Origin: Bacillota bacterium
Lineage (GTDB): Bacteria > Bacillota > Limnochordia > Limnochordales > Limnochordaceae
DNA length: 48,983 nucleotides
Direction of reading: 5' to 3'
Assembly (NCBI GenBank): GCA_017577405.1
Contig: PIUA01000010.1
Span: 1-48,983 of the forward strand
Below the pieces are notes generated by a model, which had not been told where the DNA came from, made no database searches, and saw only the letters and a program-made list of their open reading frames with translations. The translations under genes and the position numbers were made by a program. Every line of letters begins with the position of its first letter. Positions within the stretch are counted from its first letter, which is position 1. Positions 25,449 to 34,214 of this stretch are shown here, one piece after another.

Positions 25449-26623
25449 CCCACGAGCCCCCCCGGGACCGGCTCAGTCCGCCGGAAGAAGCGCTTCAAGG
25501 CGGGGTAAACCTCCTCCTTGGAGCGGATCTGGACGCAGGTGAAACGGGGATCCTGGAGCCGTTCAAAGGCGGCCATCAGGGTGCTCTCCCGGTAATACCG
25601 GGAACTGGTGATCTCGCCGTAGCCCACCGCGCTGGACCGCTCCAGAAGCTCGCTCAGCAGCTTCACGCAGCGGACGTTGTCCGACGGGAAGTTGTCACCG
25701 TCGGAGAAGTGGAAGGGGTAGATGTTGTATTCCGCGGGCGGAAAGCGCTGGTCGATGATCTCCAAGGCCTTCTCGTACGCGGCGGAGCACTTGGTGCCGC
25801 CCGACTCGCCCTTGGTGAAGAACTCCTCCTCCGTCACCTCCCGGGCCCGGGTGTCGTGGGCGATGAAGACGATCTGGACATCCCGGTAGCAGGTCCGGAG
25901 AAAGCGGACCATCCAGAAGTAGAAGCTGCGGGCGATGTACTTCTCGAAGGTGCCCATGGAGCCCGAAGTGTCCATCATGGCCAGGACCACCGCGGAGGCG
26001 ATGGGCCGGTGGTGCTCCTCCCACGTCTTGTAACGGAGGTCCTCCCGGCGGATGCCGTCCAAGCCCCGGCGGCCCTGGCGGGCCGAGCGCCGCAGGGCTT
26101 CCAAGAGGGTGCGCCGCTTGTCGAGGTTGGCCTGCAGGCCCTGCTTCCGCACATCGGTGAACTCCACGCTGGGGTTCTCCAGGTGGGCCCGCCGCTTCTG
26201 CTGCAGGTTGGGCAGCCCCAGGTCGGCGAAGATCAGCTCGGCCAGCTCGTCGACGGTCACCTCCGCTTCGTAGTAATCCACCCCCGGCTGATCCCCCGCC
26301 CCCGGACCCGCCCCTGGGCCGGCCTCGCCCCGATCCGGGCGGGCGGGCCCCAGGATGTGCCCCACCTCCGTCCCCCCGGGGCCCGAGCCCGCGTGCTCGC
26401 CCTGGTAGGGATCAAAGCGAAACCGGTACTCTTCCAGCGAGCGGATGGGGACCTTCACCACCTTCCGCCCGTCGGAGAGGATGATGCTCTCCTCACTGAC
26501 CAGCTCCGCCAGGTTCTCCCGGATCGCTTCCCGGACCTTCTCCTGGTGCCGCTGTTGATCCAGCTCCCCCTGGCGGTGGAGGGACCAGTCCTCCCTGGAG
26601 ACGACCAAGAGCCGGTCGGCCAT
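25445..26623 (-). CDS. yhbH: Sporulation/stress protein YhbH (DUF444)
   Basis: A 392-residue protein starting MADRLLVVSREDWSLHRQGE, very close to Bacillus YhbH. LVSEESIILSDGRKVVKVPI continues the DUF444 signature. The C-terminal half is a von Willebrand A-like fold with the metal site DTSGSMG. A Gly/Pro-rich linker (about 85-120) separates the halves. It lies between prkA (41 nt upstream) and spoVR (4 nt overlap) and is taken as a partner of the PrkA kinase. Confidence 0.93.
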   Translation of the reverse strand: MADRLLVVSREDWSLHRQGELDQQRHQEKVREAIRENLAELVSEESIILSDGRKVVKVPIRSLEEYRFRFDPYQGEHAGSGPGGTEVGHILGPARPDRGEAGPGAGPGAGDQPGVDYYEAEVTVDELAELIFADLGLPNLQQKRRAHLENPSVEFTDVRKQGLQANLDKRRTLLEALRRSARQGRRGLDGIRREDLRYKTWEEHHRPIASAVVLAMMDTSGSMGTFEKYIARSFYFWMVRFLRTCYRDVQIVFIAHDTRAREVTEEEFFTKGESGGTKCSAAYEKALEIIDQRFPPAEYNIYPFHFSDGDNFPSDNVRCVKLLSELLERSSAVGYGEITSSRYYRESTLMAAFERLQDPRFTCVQIRSKEEVYPALKRFFRRTEPVPGGLVG

Positions 26624-26664
26624 GGCGCTCCCCCCTCACGGTGCTCCCGCGCGTTGTGGCGCGC

Positions 26665-28560
26665 CTAACGGTTCAGGAGGCTGCCCGCGTAGCGGAGGAG
26701 CTCGTTGGCGCAGATGGGGCAGTAGCCGTGCTCCTCCATGAGGCGGGCGCTCACCTCGTTCAGCTTCTTCATTTGTTCAGGGTCGGGGGTCTTGGTGGAG
26801 GTGGTGATCCGGATGACGTCCTTCAGGTCCGCGAAGAGTTTCCGCTCGATGGCCTCCCGCAGCCGCTCGTGGGAGGTGTAGTCGAACCGGCGGCCCCGCC
26901 GGGCGTAGCTGGACATCCGGATCAGGATCTCTTCCCGGAAGCTCTTCTTGGCGTTTTCGGAGACGCCGATCTGCTCCTCGATGGAGCGCATCAGCTTCTC
27001 GTCGGGGTCGATCTCCTCGCCGGTGATGGGGTCCTTCACCTTCTGGGTGTTGCAGTAGGCCTCCACGTTGTCCAGGTAGTTCTCGAAGAGGGTCCGGGCC
27101 GACTCTTCAAAGGAGTAGACGAAGGCCTTCTGCACTTCCTTCTTGGCCAGCTCGTCGTACTCCTGACGGGCGATGGCCACCAGGCCAAGGAGCCGCTCCT
27201 TCTCCTCCTCGGTGATGGAGGGGTGCTGATCCAAGCCGTCCTTGAGGGCCCGGAGCACGTCCAGGGGGCCGATGCAGGGCCGCGACCGGGTGACAAAGGC
27301 GCTGGAGATCCGGTTGATGACGTAGCGGGGGTCGACCCCGTCCATCCCTTCGTTGGGAAATTCAGCCCGGAGCTCCTCCACGTCCGCCGGCTTGAAGCCC
27401 TCCACCTCCTCGCCGTCGTAGAGCTTCATCTTCTTGACCAGGTCCATTCCCTGCTTCTTGGAGGGCTTGAGACGGGAGAGGATGGAGAAGATGGCCGCCA
27501 CCCTCAGGGCGTGGGGGGCCATGTGCACCTCCCGCAGATCCGACTGGCGGACCAGCTTCTCGTAGATGCGGACCTCATCGGAGACCCGGAGGTTGTAGGG
27601 AATGGGCATGACGATGATCCGGGAGTGGAGGGCCTCGTTCTTCTTGTTGGCCACAAAGGCGCGGTACTCTTCCTCGTTGGTGTGGGCGATGATGCACTCG
27701 TCCGCGGAGATGAGGGCGAAGCGGCCGGCTTTGAAGTTCCCCTCCTGAGAGAGGGAGAGGAGGTTCCAAAGGAACTTCTCGTCGGCCTTCAGCATCTCTT
27801 GGAACTCCATGATGCCGCGGTTGGCGATGTTCAGCTCGCCGTCGAACCGGTAGGCCCGGGGATCGGACTCAGAGCCGTACTCGGTCACCGTGGAGAAGTC
27901 GATGCTCCCCGTCAGGTCGGCGATGTCCTGGCTCTTGGGGTCCGAGGGCTGGAAGGTGCCGATGCCGATCCGCTGCTCTTCCGAGAAGACGATCCGGTGG
28001 ACCAGGACCTCCTCGATCTGGTCCCGGTAGTGCTCCCGGACCATGAGCTGGCACGAGGGGCAGAGGGAGCCCTCGATCTTGATGCCGAAGTCCCGCTCCA
28101 CCTCGGGGCGGAGCTCGTGGGGGATCAGGTGGAGAGGGTCTTCGTGCATGGGGCAGCCCTTGATGGCGTAGACCGCCCCCTCGTCGGTGCGGGTGTACTG
28201 GACCAGTCCCCGCTTGAGCATGTTGACGATGGTGGACTTACCGCCCGAGACAGGACCCATCAAGAGCAGGATCCGGCGGCGGACGTCCAGCCGTCGGGCG
28301 GCCGCATGGAAGTACTCCTCCACCAGGCGCTCCAAAGGCCGTTCCAGGCCAAACAGCTCCTGTTCGAAGAAGCGGTACCGGCGGTGGCCATCCACCTCTT
28401 CCACACCGTGGGAGATGATCATATCGTAGATGCGGGCATGGGCGTGGCGGGCCAGCTTGGGGTTGCGGGTGACCATCTCGAAGTACTCGGCGAAGGTCCC
28501 TTCCCAGGAGAGGTGCTGTTCCTGTTGGCGGTAGGCCTCCAGCCGCTTGGCAAGATCCAA
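26665..28560 (-). CDS. prkA: PrkA AAA+ family serine protein kinase
   Basis: A 631-residue protein of the PrkA family. An AAA+ core has the Walker A motif GPVSGGKST at residues 102-110, and the PrkA C-terminal domain follows. CPSC near residue 170 and CPIC near the C-terminus may bind metal. PrkA is reported as a kinase or ATP-dependent protease acting in sporulation and starvation. It heads the prkA-yhbH-spoVR operon. The 516 nt region upstream should hold its promoter, which I cannot place with confidence. Confidence 0.93.
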   Translation of the reverse strand: MDLAKRLEAYRQQEQHLSWEGTFAEYFEMVTRNPKLARHAHARIYDMIISHGVEEVDGHRRYRFFEQELFGLERPLERLVEEYFHAAARRLDVRRRILLLMGPVSGGKSTIVNMLKRGLVQYTRTDEGAVYAIKGCPMHEDPLHLIPHELRPEVERDFGIKIEGSLCPSCQLMVREHYRDQIEEVLVHRIVFSEEQRIGIGTFQPSDPKSQDIADLTGSIDFSTVTEYGSESDPRAYRFDGELNIANRGIMEFQEMLKADEKFLWNLLSLSQEGNFKAGRFALISADECIIAHTNEEEYRAFVANKKNEALHSRIIVMPIPYNLRVSDEVRIYEKLVRQSDLREVHMAPHALRVAAIFSILSRLKPSKKQGMDLVKKMKLYDGEEVEGFKPADVEELRAEFPNEGMDGVDPRYVINRISSAFVTRSRPCIGPLDVLRALKDGLDQHPSITEEEKERLLGLVAIARQEYDELAKKEVQKAFVYSFEESARTLFENYLDNVEAYCNTQKVKDPITGEEIDPDEKLMRSIEEQIGVSENAKKSFREEILIRMSSYARRGRRFDYTSHERLREAIERKLFADLKDVIRITTSTKTPDPEQMKKLNEVSARLMEEHGYCPICANELLRYAGSLLNR

Positions 28561-29076
28561 GGCGTCTCACCCTCCCTCACGTAGGGTCCCAGTTCGTCAG
28601 AGCGGACCGTGGGGCCGATCGGGGAGAGGCAGGCCGGTCAGCATGCTGCTCGTGGACGGGGCGGGATACCCGGATGGTCGGTGCGGACGTGGGGCCCTGG
28701 GGACCCATGGGTCCGGGCCGCGGTGGCAACGGGTTGGGGCAGTGCTGGCCAAGGTGGGGGCAGGAGGGATGGTGGGGCTGCTGCTGCCAAGGGAGACGAG
28801 CGAGGCGTGACAGGCTTCTCGAGGCTGTGTTCCGCGTCTTTCACCGCGGCGCGTTCCATTCCTCCTATCAGAACCGTCCAAATTGCACCGTTCTGACCGG
28901 TCCGACCGGCACCCTGGCCGGGGCTCCGTTGCTAGGATGTTCCCTGGGTTGGCAGATATACGGAGTCCAGGAGGTTCCTGGCATCCGGGCCGGCTGGGGA
29001 ACGGCGCTCTGCAAGCATTGTACGGGCCAACCCGTCCCAGCGCTCCTCTCGACGGTGGGAGCCCGCTCCTGCCCGC
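28561..29076. other. Intergenic region between cca and prkA
   Basis: This 516 nt stretch separates two minus-strand genes. Short open frames exist on both strands but have no good SD or family resemblance. A TACAAT box lies near 29020 on the minus strand without a matching -35. A small inverted pair AGAAC/GTTCT sits at 28870-28894. The prkA promoter, possibly for a sporulation sigma factor, is expected here but not identified. Confidence 0.5.
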
Positions 29077-30504
29077 CTAGGGTGGGGTCTCCGACTCGGG
29101 CTGGAGCTCGGGGGGCGGGTCTTCCAGGAGGAGCCGGGCCAGGCGCTCCCGTGTGTTCAAGGTGGGATCCTCCAGGACCCGGTCCAGGAGGTAGGCGAGC
29201 GCGCGGCCGACGGCGGGCCCGGGGCCGATCTGGAGGAGGGCCATCACATCGTGGCCGTCTAGGGCCAGGTCCCGGACGGTGAAGGCGGAATCCTCGGCCA
29301 CCACCTCCGCCAGCAACGCCTCCAGGTGGTCGGCGAAGGGGTTCTCGGGGCCGTGGCCGCTGGCGATGTGGTCCGCCCGGCGGAGCGCGATGAGCCGCCG
29401 GATCCAGGCCTCGCCCGTCTCTTCCCCCTCCAGACGAGGGGCTTGGGTCATCCAGCGGCGGATCGCCTTCTTCCCCACGTCAGGCCCCGAGACCATGTGC
29501 CAGCGGACGAGGCTGGCCACCACCTCCCGGCGGCGGCGGTCCAGCTTGAGCCGCTGGCCGATCTGGGCGGCCACCTCCCCGCCCGCCACGTCGTGGCCGT
29601 GGAAGACCAGCCGGCCGTCGGCCAGCCGCTGGGCCGTTTGGGGCTTGGCCACGTCGTGGAGGAGCGCGGCCAGGCGGAGGACGGGGTCGGGGGGGCAGGC
29701 GGCCACCGTCTGGATCAGGTGGTCCAGAAGGGTGGGCGCGTTGGGCTTCCCCTGGGGGAAGGTCCGGGCGGGGGCCAGTTCGGGCAGGATGGTCTCCAAG
29801 AGCCCCAGGTGGCTCGCCTCCCAGAGGGCCTGGGCCACGTGGGGACCGGCCAGGATGCGGAGGAGTTCGTCCCGGATCCGCTCGGCGCTGAGCAGGGTGA
29901 GCCGGTGGGCCAGGGCTTGGGCTGCCTGACGGGTCGCCTCTTCGATCTGGAAGCCCAGCTGGGCCACCAGGCGGATGGCCCGGAGGCTCCGCAGAGGGTC
30001 CTCCCGGAGGCGGGCCAGGGGCTCGCCCACGGCCCGGATCCGCCCCTGGGCCAGATCCTCCCGGCCCTCCCACAAGTCGACCAGCTCTCCTGTCAGGGGG
30101 TCGTAGGCCAGGGCGTTGATGGTGAAGTCCCGGCGGGCCAGGTCCGTCGTCAAATCCCCGGTGAACGCGACGCGGGTGGGCCGGTGGGCGTCCCGGTACT
30201 CCAGGTCGGCCCGGAAGGTGGTCACCTCCACCTCATGGGGCGGCTCCTCGGAGGCCAGGGGAACGGTTACGGTTCCGAAGGCGACCCCCGTGGGCCGGGC
30301 GTCGGGGAAGAGGGCCAGCACCTGGTCGGGCCGGGCATCGGTGGCCAAGTCCCAGTCGTGGGGCTGGCGGCCCAAGAGGCGGTCCCGGATGGAGCCCCCC
30401 ACCACGTAGGCCTGGAAGCCCGCCTCCCGCAACCGCCCGCAGACCTGGCGGATGGGGTGGGGGACCTCCACCGGGTGTTGGCTTCGCGGCTGGCTCTGCG
30501 CCAT
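29077..30504 (-). CDS. cca: CCA tRNA nucleotidyltransferase (HD-domain type)
   Basis: A 475-residue class II nucleotidyltransferase that builds or repairs tRNA CCA ends. GGSIRDRLLG (36-45) and the catalytic aspartates D50 and D52 in HDWDLAT are clear, as is RRDFTINALAYDP (124-136). A C-terminal HD domain has H283-D284 in LLHDVAKP. ATG 30504 follows GGGGGGAG; eleven earlier in-frame codons lack an SD. It stands alone and diverges from a membrane-protein operon. Confidence 0.92.
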   Translation of the reverse strand: MAQSQPRSQHPVEVPHPIRQVCGRLREAGFQAYVVGGSIRDRLLGRQPHDWDLATDARPDQVLALFPDARPTGVAFGTVTVPLASEEPPHEVEVTTFRADLEYRDAHRPTRVAFTGDLTTDLARRDFTINALAYDPLTGELVDLWEGREDLAQGRIRAVGEPLARLREDPLRSLRAIRLVAQLGFQIEEATRQAAQALAHRLTLLSAERIRDELLRILAGPHVAQALWEASHLGLLETILPELAPARTFPQGKPNAPTLLDHLIQTVAACPPDPVLRLAALLHDVAKPQTAQRLADGRLVFHGHDVAGGEVAAQIGQRLKLDRRRREVVASLVRWHMVSGPDVGKKAIRRWMTQAPRLEGEETGEAWIRRLIALRRADHIASGHGPENPFADHLEALLAEVVAEDSAFTVRDLALDGHDVMALLQIGPGPAVGRALAYLLDRVLEDPTLNTRERLARLLLEDPPPELQPESETPP

Positions 30505-30673
30505 ACCACTCCCCCCAACCAACTTCCCCTTCAGCATAGCCCCCGAAAGGGCCCAGCGGAAGCCCTGGCGGCCTGGGCCCAGCCCCCGGAGCAGGCGCGG
30601 GCCTCCAGGGGGTCGAATGTTCCCCTGCAGGGGCAGCCATGCCCCGGCCCGGCCCCAAGGGAGGAGAGAGTCG

Positions 30674-31381
30674 GTGCTCTACCCAAGCATCGTCGCCCTG
30701 GTCGCGTTGGTCTTCACCGTCGCCTTGGTGGGCCAGTACCGGGCTCGCCGGAAGGCGCACCAGCTCCTCTGGGCCATCGCCCTGGCCCTGGGTTTCTTGG
30801 GCGCCGCGGGGTATCTGGCCGCCCTCCGGGGGAGTGCCGCCGGTTTCCGTCTCTACTACCTGGCGGGGGCCCTCTGGATGGCCCCGGTCATGGGGCTGGG
30901 CAGCGTCTACCTCCACTACGGGCCCGACCGGTCCCGCTGGGTGGCGGCCCTGGTGGTCTTGACCGGGGTGGTGGCCAGCGTGGGGGTGATGGGCGCGCCC
31001 TTGGATGGGGAAGCCCTGGCCCGCCTGGACGGTGGTCCCGGGCAGGATGTCCTCGACCTGGCAGGCCTGCCCCTGGCGGCGTTGATCCTCTCCAACACCT
31101 TCGGGGTGGTGGCCGTCGCCGCCCTGGCCATCCGCTCGGCCCTGCGCAGCCGTTACACACCTGACGGAAAGGGCTTCGCGGTGGGCAACCTCCTCCTGGC
31201 CCTGGGCGTGATCCTCCTGGGGATGGCGGGGAGCCTGGCCCGGCTGGGCGTGCCGGGAACCTTCTGGATCATGATGGCCCTGGGCTTCCTGATCCTCTAC
31301 GGGGGCTTCGCCACCATCAACCGGGCGGCCGCTCGGGCCCGCGAGGCCCAGCCCGGCGGCCAGGCGGGGGCCCGGGTCTAG
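30674..31381 (+). CDS. Multi-pass membrane protein of unknown function
   Basis: A 235-residue protein with about seven hydrophobic segments, beginning LYPSIVALVALVFTVALVGQ. Short loops such as RARRKAHQ are positively charged and should face the cytoplasm. I recognise no family. GTG 30674 follows GGGAGGAGAG at a good distance; longer in-frame starts run back over the divergent cca gene. It is the first gene of a five-gene plus-strand run and ends 12 nt before the next. Confidence 0.7.
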   Translation: MLYPSIVALVALVFTVALVGQYRARRKAHQLLWAIALALGFLGAAGYLAALRGSAAGFRLYYLAGALWMAPVMGLGSVYLHYGPDRSRWVAALVVLTGVVASVGVMGAPLDGEALARLDGGPGQDVLDLAGLPLAALILSNTFGVVAVAALAIRSALRSRYTPDGKGFAVGNLLLALGVILLGMAGSLARLGVPGTFWIMMALGFLILYGGFATINRAAARAREAQPGGQAGARV

Positions 31382-31393
31382 GTTGGGGGAGGC

Positions 31394-32128
31394 ATGGCCA
31401 TGAGCCGCAGGTTGGGGGTGCAGGTGGGCCCCCTGACCGCCGAGGTGGACCTGGTCCTGGAGGTAGGCCCCGGCGGCGGGACGGTGGTGCATGCCCTGGG
31501 GCACCCGGGCTTCATCCACCGGGCCTCGGCGGAAGACCAGGCCCTGCGGGAAGCGCCCGTGGCCCTGTGGAAATTCGGGCGGTGGCTCTGGACCCACGGG
31601 GAGCGGCCCTTCCGCGGCGGACCGCCCCGGGTCCGGGTGGTGGAGCGGGTGGCCGTTCCCCACGATCTGGAAGCGCCGCACGCCTGGGCCCTCTTCGAGG
31701 CGGAACAGGCCCCGCTCGACGATGCCGCCCTCGAGTCCTTCCGAACCCGCTGGGCGTGGGCTGAGGAGGACCTGGCGGACCTCGTCACGCCCCTCCCGCC
31801 GGAGGTGATGGGCCGGCCCGCTCGCCCGGGGGCCCCGGCGCCCAACCAGATCTTGGACCGGCTTCTCACCCTCCAGCGGGCGGACGCGGCCGTCTTTGGC
31901 CTGAACCCGCCGCCCGGAGAGGGGGAGGAGCCCCTGGAGGCCCTCCGAAACCTCAGGCAGGCGGTTCTGGCCGGCCTGGAGCGCCAGTCCCCGGACGCCT
32001 GGACCCAGGTGACCCTTCACCAGCGGGAGGGCCAGGCGGTGCCGGAGCCTTGGACCTTGGCCAAGCTCCTCCGTCGCCTCCTCCAGGTCCAGCGGGAGCA
32101 GCTGGCCGCGCTCCGACGGGCCCTCTGA
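31394..32128 (+). CDS. Protein with HicB-like N-terminus and DinB-like C-terminus
   Basis: A 244-residue soluble protein. The N-terminal part VHALGHPGFIHRASAEDQAL and VALWKFGRWLWTHG resembles the HicB-like module in which a short beta-sheet is followed by a helix. The rest is helical and ends WTLAKLLRRLLQVQREQLAA, like the last helix of DinB-fold proteins. I infer a DinB-superfamily relative, but the metal-binding histidines are not obvious. Function unknown. It sits 12 nt after the membrane protein gene. Confidence 0.55.
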   Translation: MAMSRRLGVQVGPLTAEVDLVLEVGPGGGTVVHALGHPGFIHRASAEDQALREAPVALWKFGRWLWTHGERPFRGGPPRVRVVERVAVPHDLEAPHAWALFEAEQAPLDDAALESFRTRWAWAEEDLADLVTPLPPEVMGRPARPGAPAPNQILDRLLTLQRADAAVFGLNPPPGEGEEPLEALRNLRQAVLAGLERQSPDAWTQVTLHQREGQAVPEPWTLAKLLRRLLQVQREQLAALRRAL

Positions 32129-32229
32129 CCGGGCCGCCCGGGGCCGCGGGAGGAGGATTTCCGCCGGCCGCTGCCGCAATACGGGAAGGGCGCCGGGGCC
32201 AAGCCTGGCACCGCCGGGGAGGGGGAGCC

Positions 32230-33255
32230 ATGCATCCAGGACCGACCAACACCCTGACGGACGTGGCGGGCCTGCGGGTGGGCCATGCCACCCACCGGGA
32301 CCGGCTGACGGGCACGACCGTCATCCTGTGTGAGGAGGGCGCGGTGGCCGGGGTGGACGTCCGGGGGTCCGCGCCCGGCACCCGGGAGACGGCCCTTCTC
32401 GATCCTGTTCATTTGGTGGAGCGGGTCCACGCTGTCGTCCTCAGCGGGGGCAGTGCCTTCGGCCTGGATGCGGCCGGCGGGGTGATGGAGATCCTGGCCG
32501 GGCGCCAGGTGGGGTTCCCGGTGGGGGGCGGCCGGGTGGTGCCCATTGTCCCCGCCGCCATCCTCTTCGATCTGGGCCGGGGGGCTGTTGACCAGCCCCC
32601 GGGCCGGGAAGACGGGGCGGCGGCGGTTCAGGCGGCCCTGGCTCCTCCTGGACGGGGCCCCGTTCCCCAGGGGAACGTGGGGGCGGGCACGGGCGCGGTG
32701 GCCGGGGGTCTGAAGGGCGGCGTGGGCAGTGCCAGTGTCGTCCTGGAAGGGATCGGTACCGTGGCCGCGTTGGTGGCCGTCAACGCGCTGGGCCTGCCTT
32801 GCGATCCCCGCACCGGCCGGCTCTACGCCCGCTCTCTGGAACTGGGGGAGGAGTTCGGCGGTCTGGCCGATCCCCGGCCCGACGATCCGGGGCTCCCCTT
32901 GCCCGACCCCCTCGAGGGGCCCGCGGTCCTGGGCCAGCAGACCACCATCGGCGTGGTGGCCACCGACCTGCCCCTGACCAAAGCCCAGGCCACCAAGGTG
33001 GCCCAGATGGCCCACGACGGCCTGGCCCGGGCCCTGTGGCCGGTCCACACGCCCTTTGACGGCGATGTCCTCTTTGCCCTGGCCACCGGCCGCGGGGATC
33101 CCCCTGTCGCCCCCATCCTCACCCGCGTCGGCGCGGCGGCCGCGGACGCGGTCAGCCGGGCGGTGATCCACGCCATCCTCCACGCGGAGAGCGTCGGCCC
33201 CTATCCCAGTTACCTGGACCGCTTGCCCACGGCCCGCCGCCGGGGCGGCCGGTAG
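32230..33255 (+). CDS. P1 family peptidase (S58, DmpA/BapA-like aminopeptidase)
   Basis: A 341-residue N-terminal-nucleophile hydrolase. TLTDVAGLRVGHATH at the start and VVLSGGSAFGLDAAGGVME are family signatures. Self-cleavage is expected before the nucleophile T154 in GNVGAGTGAVAGG; this clade has Thr where DmpA has Ser. These enzymes remove N-terminal residues, including D- and beta-amino acids, from peptides. ATG 32230 follows GGGGAGGGGGAG. Two peptide-type ABC permeases follow 14 nt later, which fits peptide uptake and trimming. Confidence 0.88.
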   Translation: MHPGPTNTLTDVAGLRVGHATHRDRLTGTTVILCEEGAVAGVDVRGSAPGTRETALLDPVHLVERVHAVVLSGGSAFGLDAAGGVMEILAGRQVGFPVGGGRVVPIVPAAILFDLGRGAVDQPPGREDGAAAVQAALAPPGRGPVPQGNVGAGTGAVAGGLKGGVGSASVVLEGIGTVAALVAVNALGLPCDPRTGRLYARSLELGEEFGGLADPRPDDPGLPLPDPLEGPAVLGQQTTIGVVATDLPLTKAQATKVAQMAHDGLARALWPVHTPFDGDVLFALATGRGDPPVAPILTRVGAAAADAVSRAVIHAILHAESVGPYPSYLDRLPTARRRGGR

Positions 33256-33269
33256 GGAGCCATGGAGCG

Positions 33270-34214
33270 GTGCACGGGTACCTCCTCCGCCGGAGCCTCA
33301 CCTTTCTGATCACCCTGGGCCTGGCCGCGGCCTTGAGCTACCTGGTCCTTCTGGTCCTGCCGGGGGATCCGGCCCAGGTGATGCTGGGTTTGGACCCATC
33401 CCCGGAAGCCTTGGCCGCCTGGCGCCGCCAGCTGGGGCTGGACCGGCCGCCCCTGAGCCGGTTCGCCGCCTGGCTGGCCAGGGCGGTCCAGGGGGATCTG
33501 GGCACCTCCCTCATCTACCGGGTTCCCGTCCGGGAGCTGATCGGGGCCGGGCTGGCCGTCACCCTGCCCCTGGTTGCCGGCAGCATGCTCCTGGCCTGCC
33601 TCATCGCCGTGCCCCTGGGCACCTGGGCCGCGGTGCGGCGGGACGGCCTCGCAGGCTGGGTGGTGAGCGGTGCCACCGCGTTGGGGCAAGCCATCCCGTC
33701 CTTCGCCTTGGGGCTCCTGCTCATGAGCGGCTTCGCCGTTCGCCTGGGCTGGTTCCCCGCGGGCGGCTTCCCGCCGTGGTCCCAAGGGCTGCTCCCGGCG
33801 GGGCGCGCCTTGATCCTCCCCATGGTGGCCCTGGCCGCGGGGCGGGCCGCCTCCCTGGCCCGGATGATCCGGGCCGGCCTGGTGGAGGTGCTCCGGGCGG
33901 AGTACGTCCGGACGGCCCGGGGGAAGGGCTTGCCCGCCCTGCGGGTGCTGACCCGCCACGCCCTGCGGAACAGCCTCATCCCCGTCCTGACCCTGGCGGG
34001 CACCGAGTTCACCCAGCTTCTGGCAGGCAGTGTGGTGGTGGAGAACCTCTTTGCCCTGCCCGGCCTGGGGAGCCTGGCCTTCCAGGCCATCGGCGCCCGG
34101 GACCTCCCCCTCCTCCAAGGGATCGTCCTGGTCATGGCGGCCGCGGTGCTCCTGACCAGCCTCCTCCTCGATATCCTCTACGCCGTGGTCGACCCGCGGG
34201 TGCGGTACCCGTGA
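33270..34214 (+). CDS. Peptide/nickel-type ABC transporter permease (DppB-like)
   Basis: A 314-residue inner-membrane protein with about six segments. It begins YLLRRSLTFLITLGLAAALS and has the DppB-type region LPGDPAQVMLGLDPSPEALA. The coupling loop EYVRTARGKGLPALRVLTRH contains the EAA-like motif that meets the ATPase. GTG start with GGGAG upstream. The stop overlaps the next permease (GTGA). No ATPase or binding-protein gene is adjacent, so partners must be elsewhere. Confidence 0.9.
   Translation: MHGYLLRRSLTFLITLGLAAALSYLVLLVLPGDPAQVMLGLDPSPEALAAWRRQLGLDRPPLSRFAAWLARAVQGDLGTSLIYRVPVRELIGAGLAVTLPLVAGSMLLACLIAVPLGTWAAVRRDGLAGWVVSGATALGQAIPSFALGLLLMSGFAVRLGWFPAGGFPPWSQGLLPAGRALILPMVALAAGRAASLARMIRAGLVEVLRAEYVRTARGKGLPALRVLTRHALRNSLIPVLTLAGTEFTQLLAGSVVVENLFALPGLGSLAFQAIGARDLPLLQGIVLVMAAAVLLTSLLLDILYAVVDPRVRYP

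Noticed and set aside
28870-28894. AGAAC/GTTCT inverted pair as a prkA operator
   Set aside because: Only 5 bp arms with 15 nt between them; not convincing without conservation.
28597-28896. Short frames between cca and prkA on both strands
   Set aside because: Low-complexity Pro/Arg products, no proper SD spacing and no family pattern.
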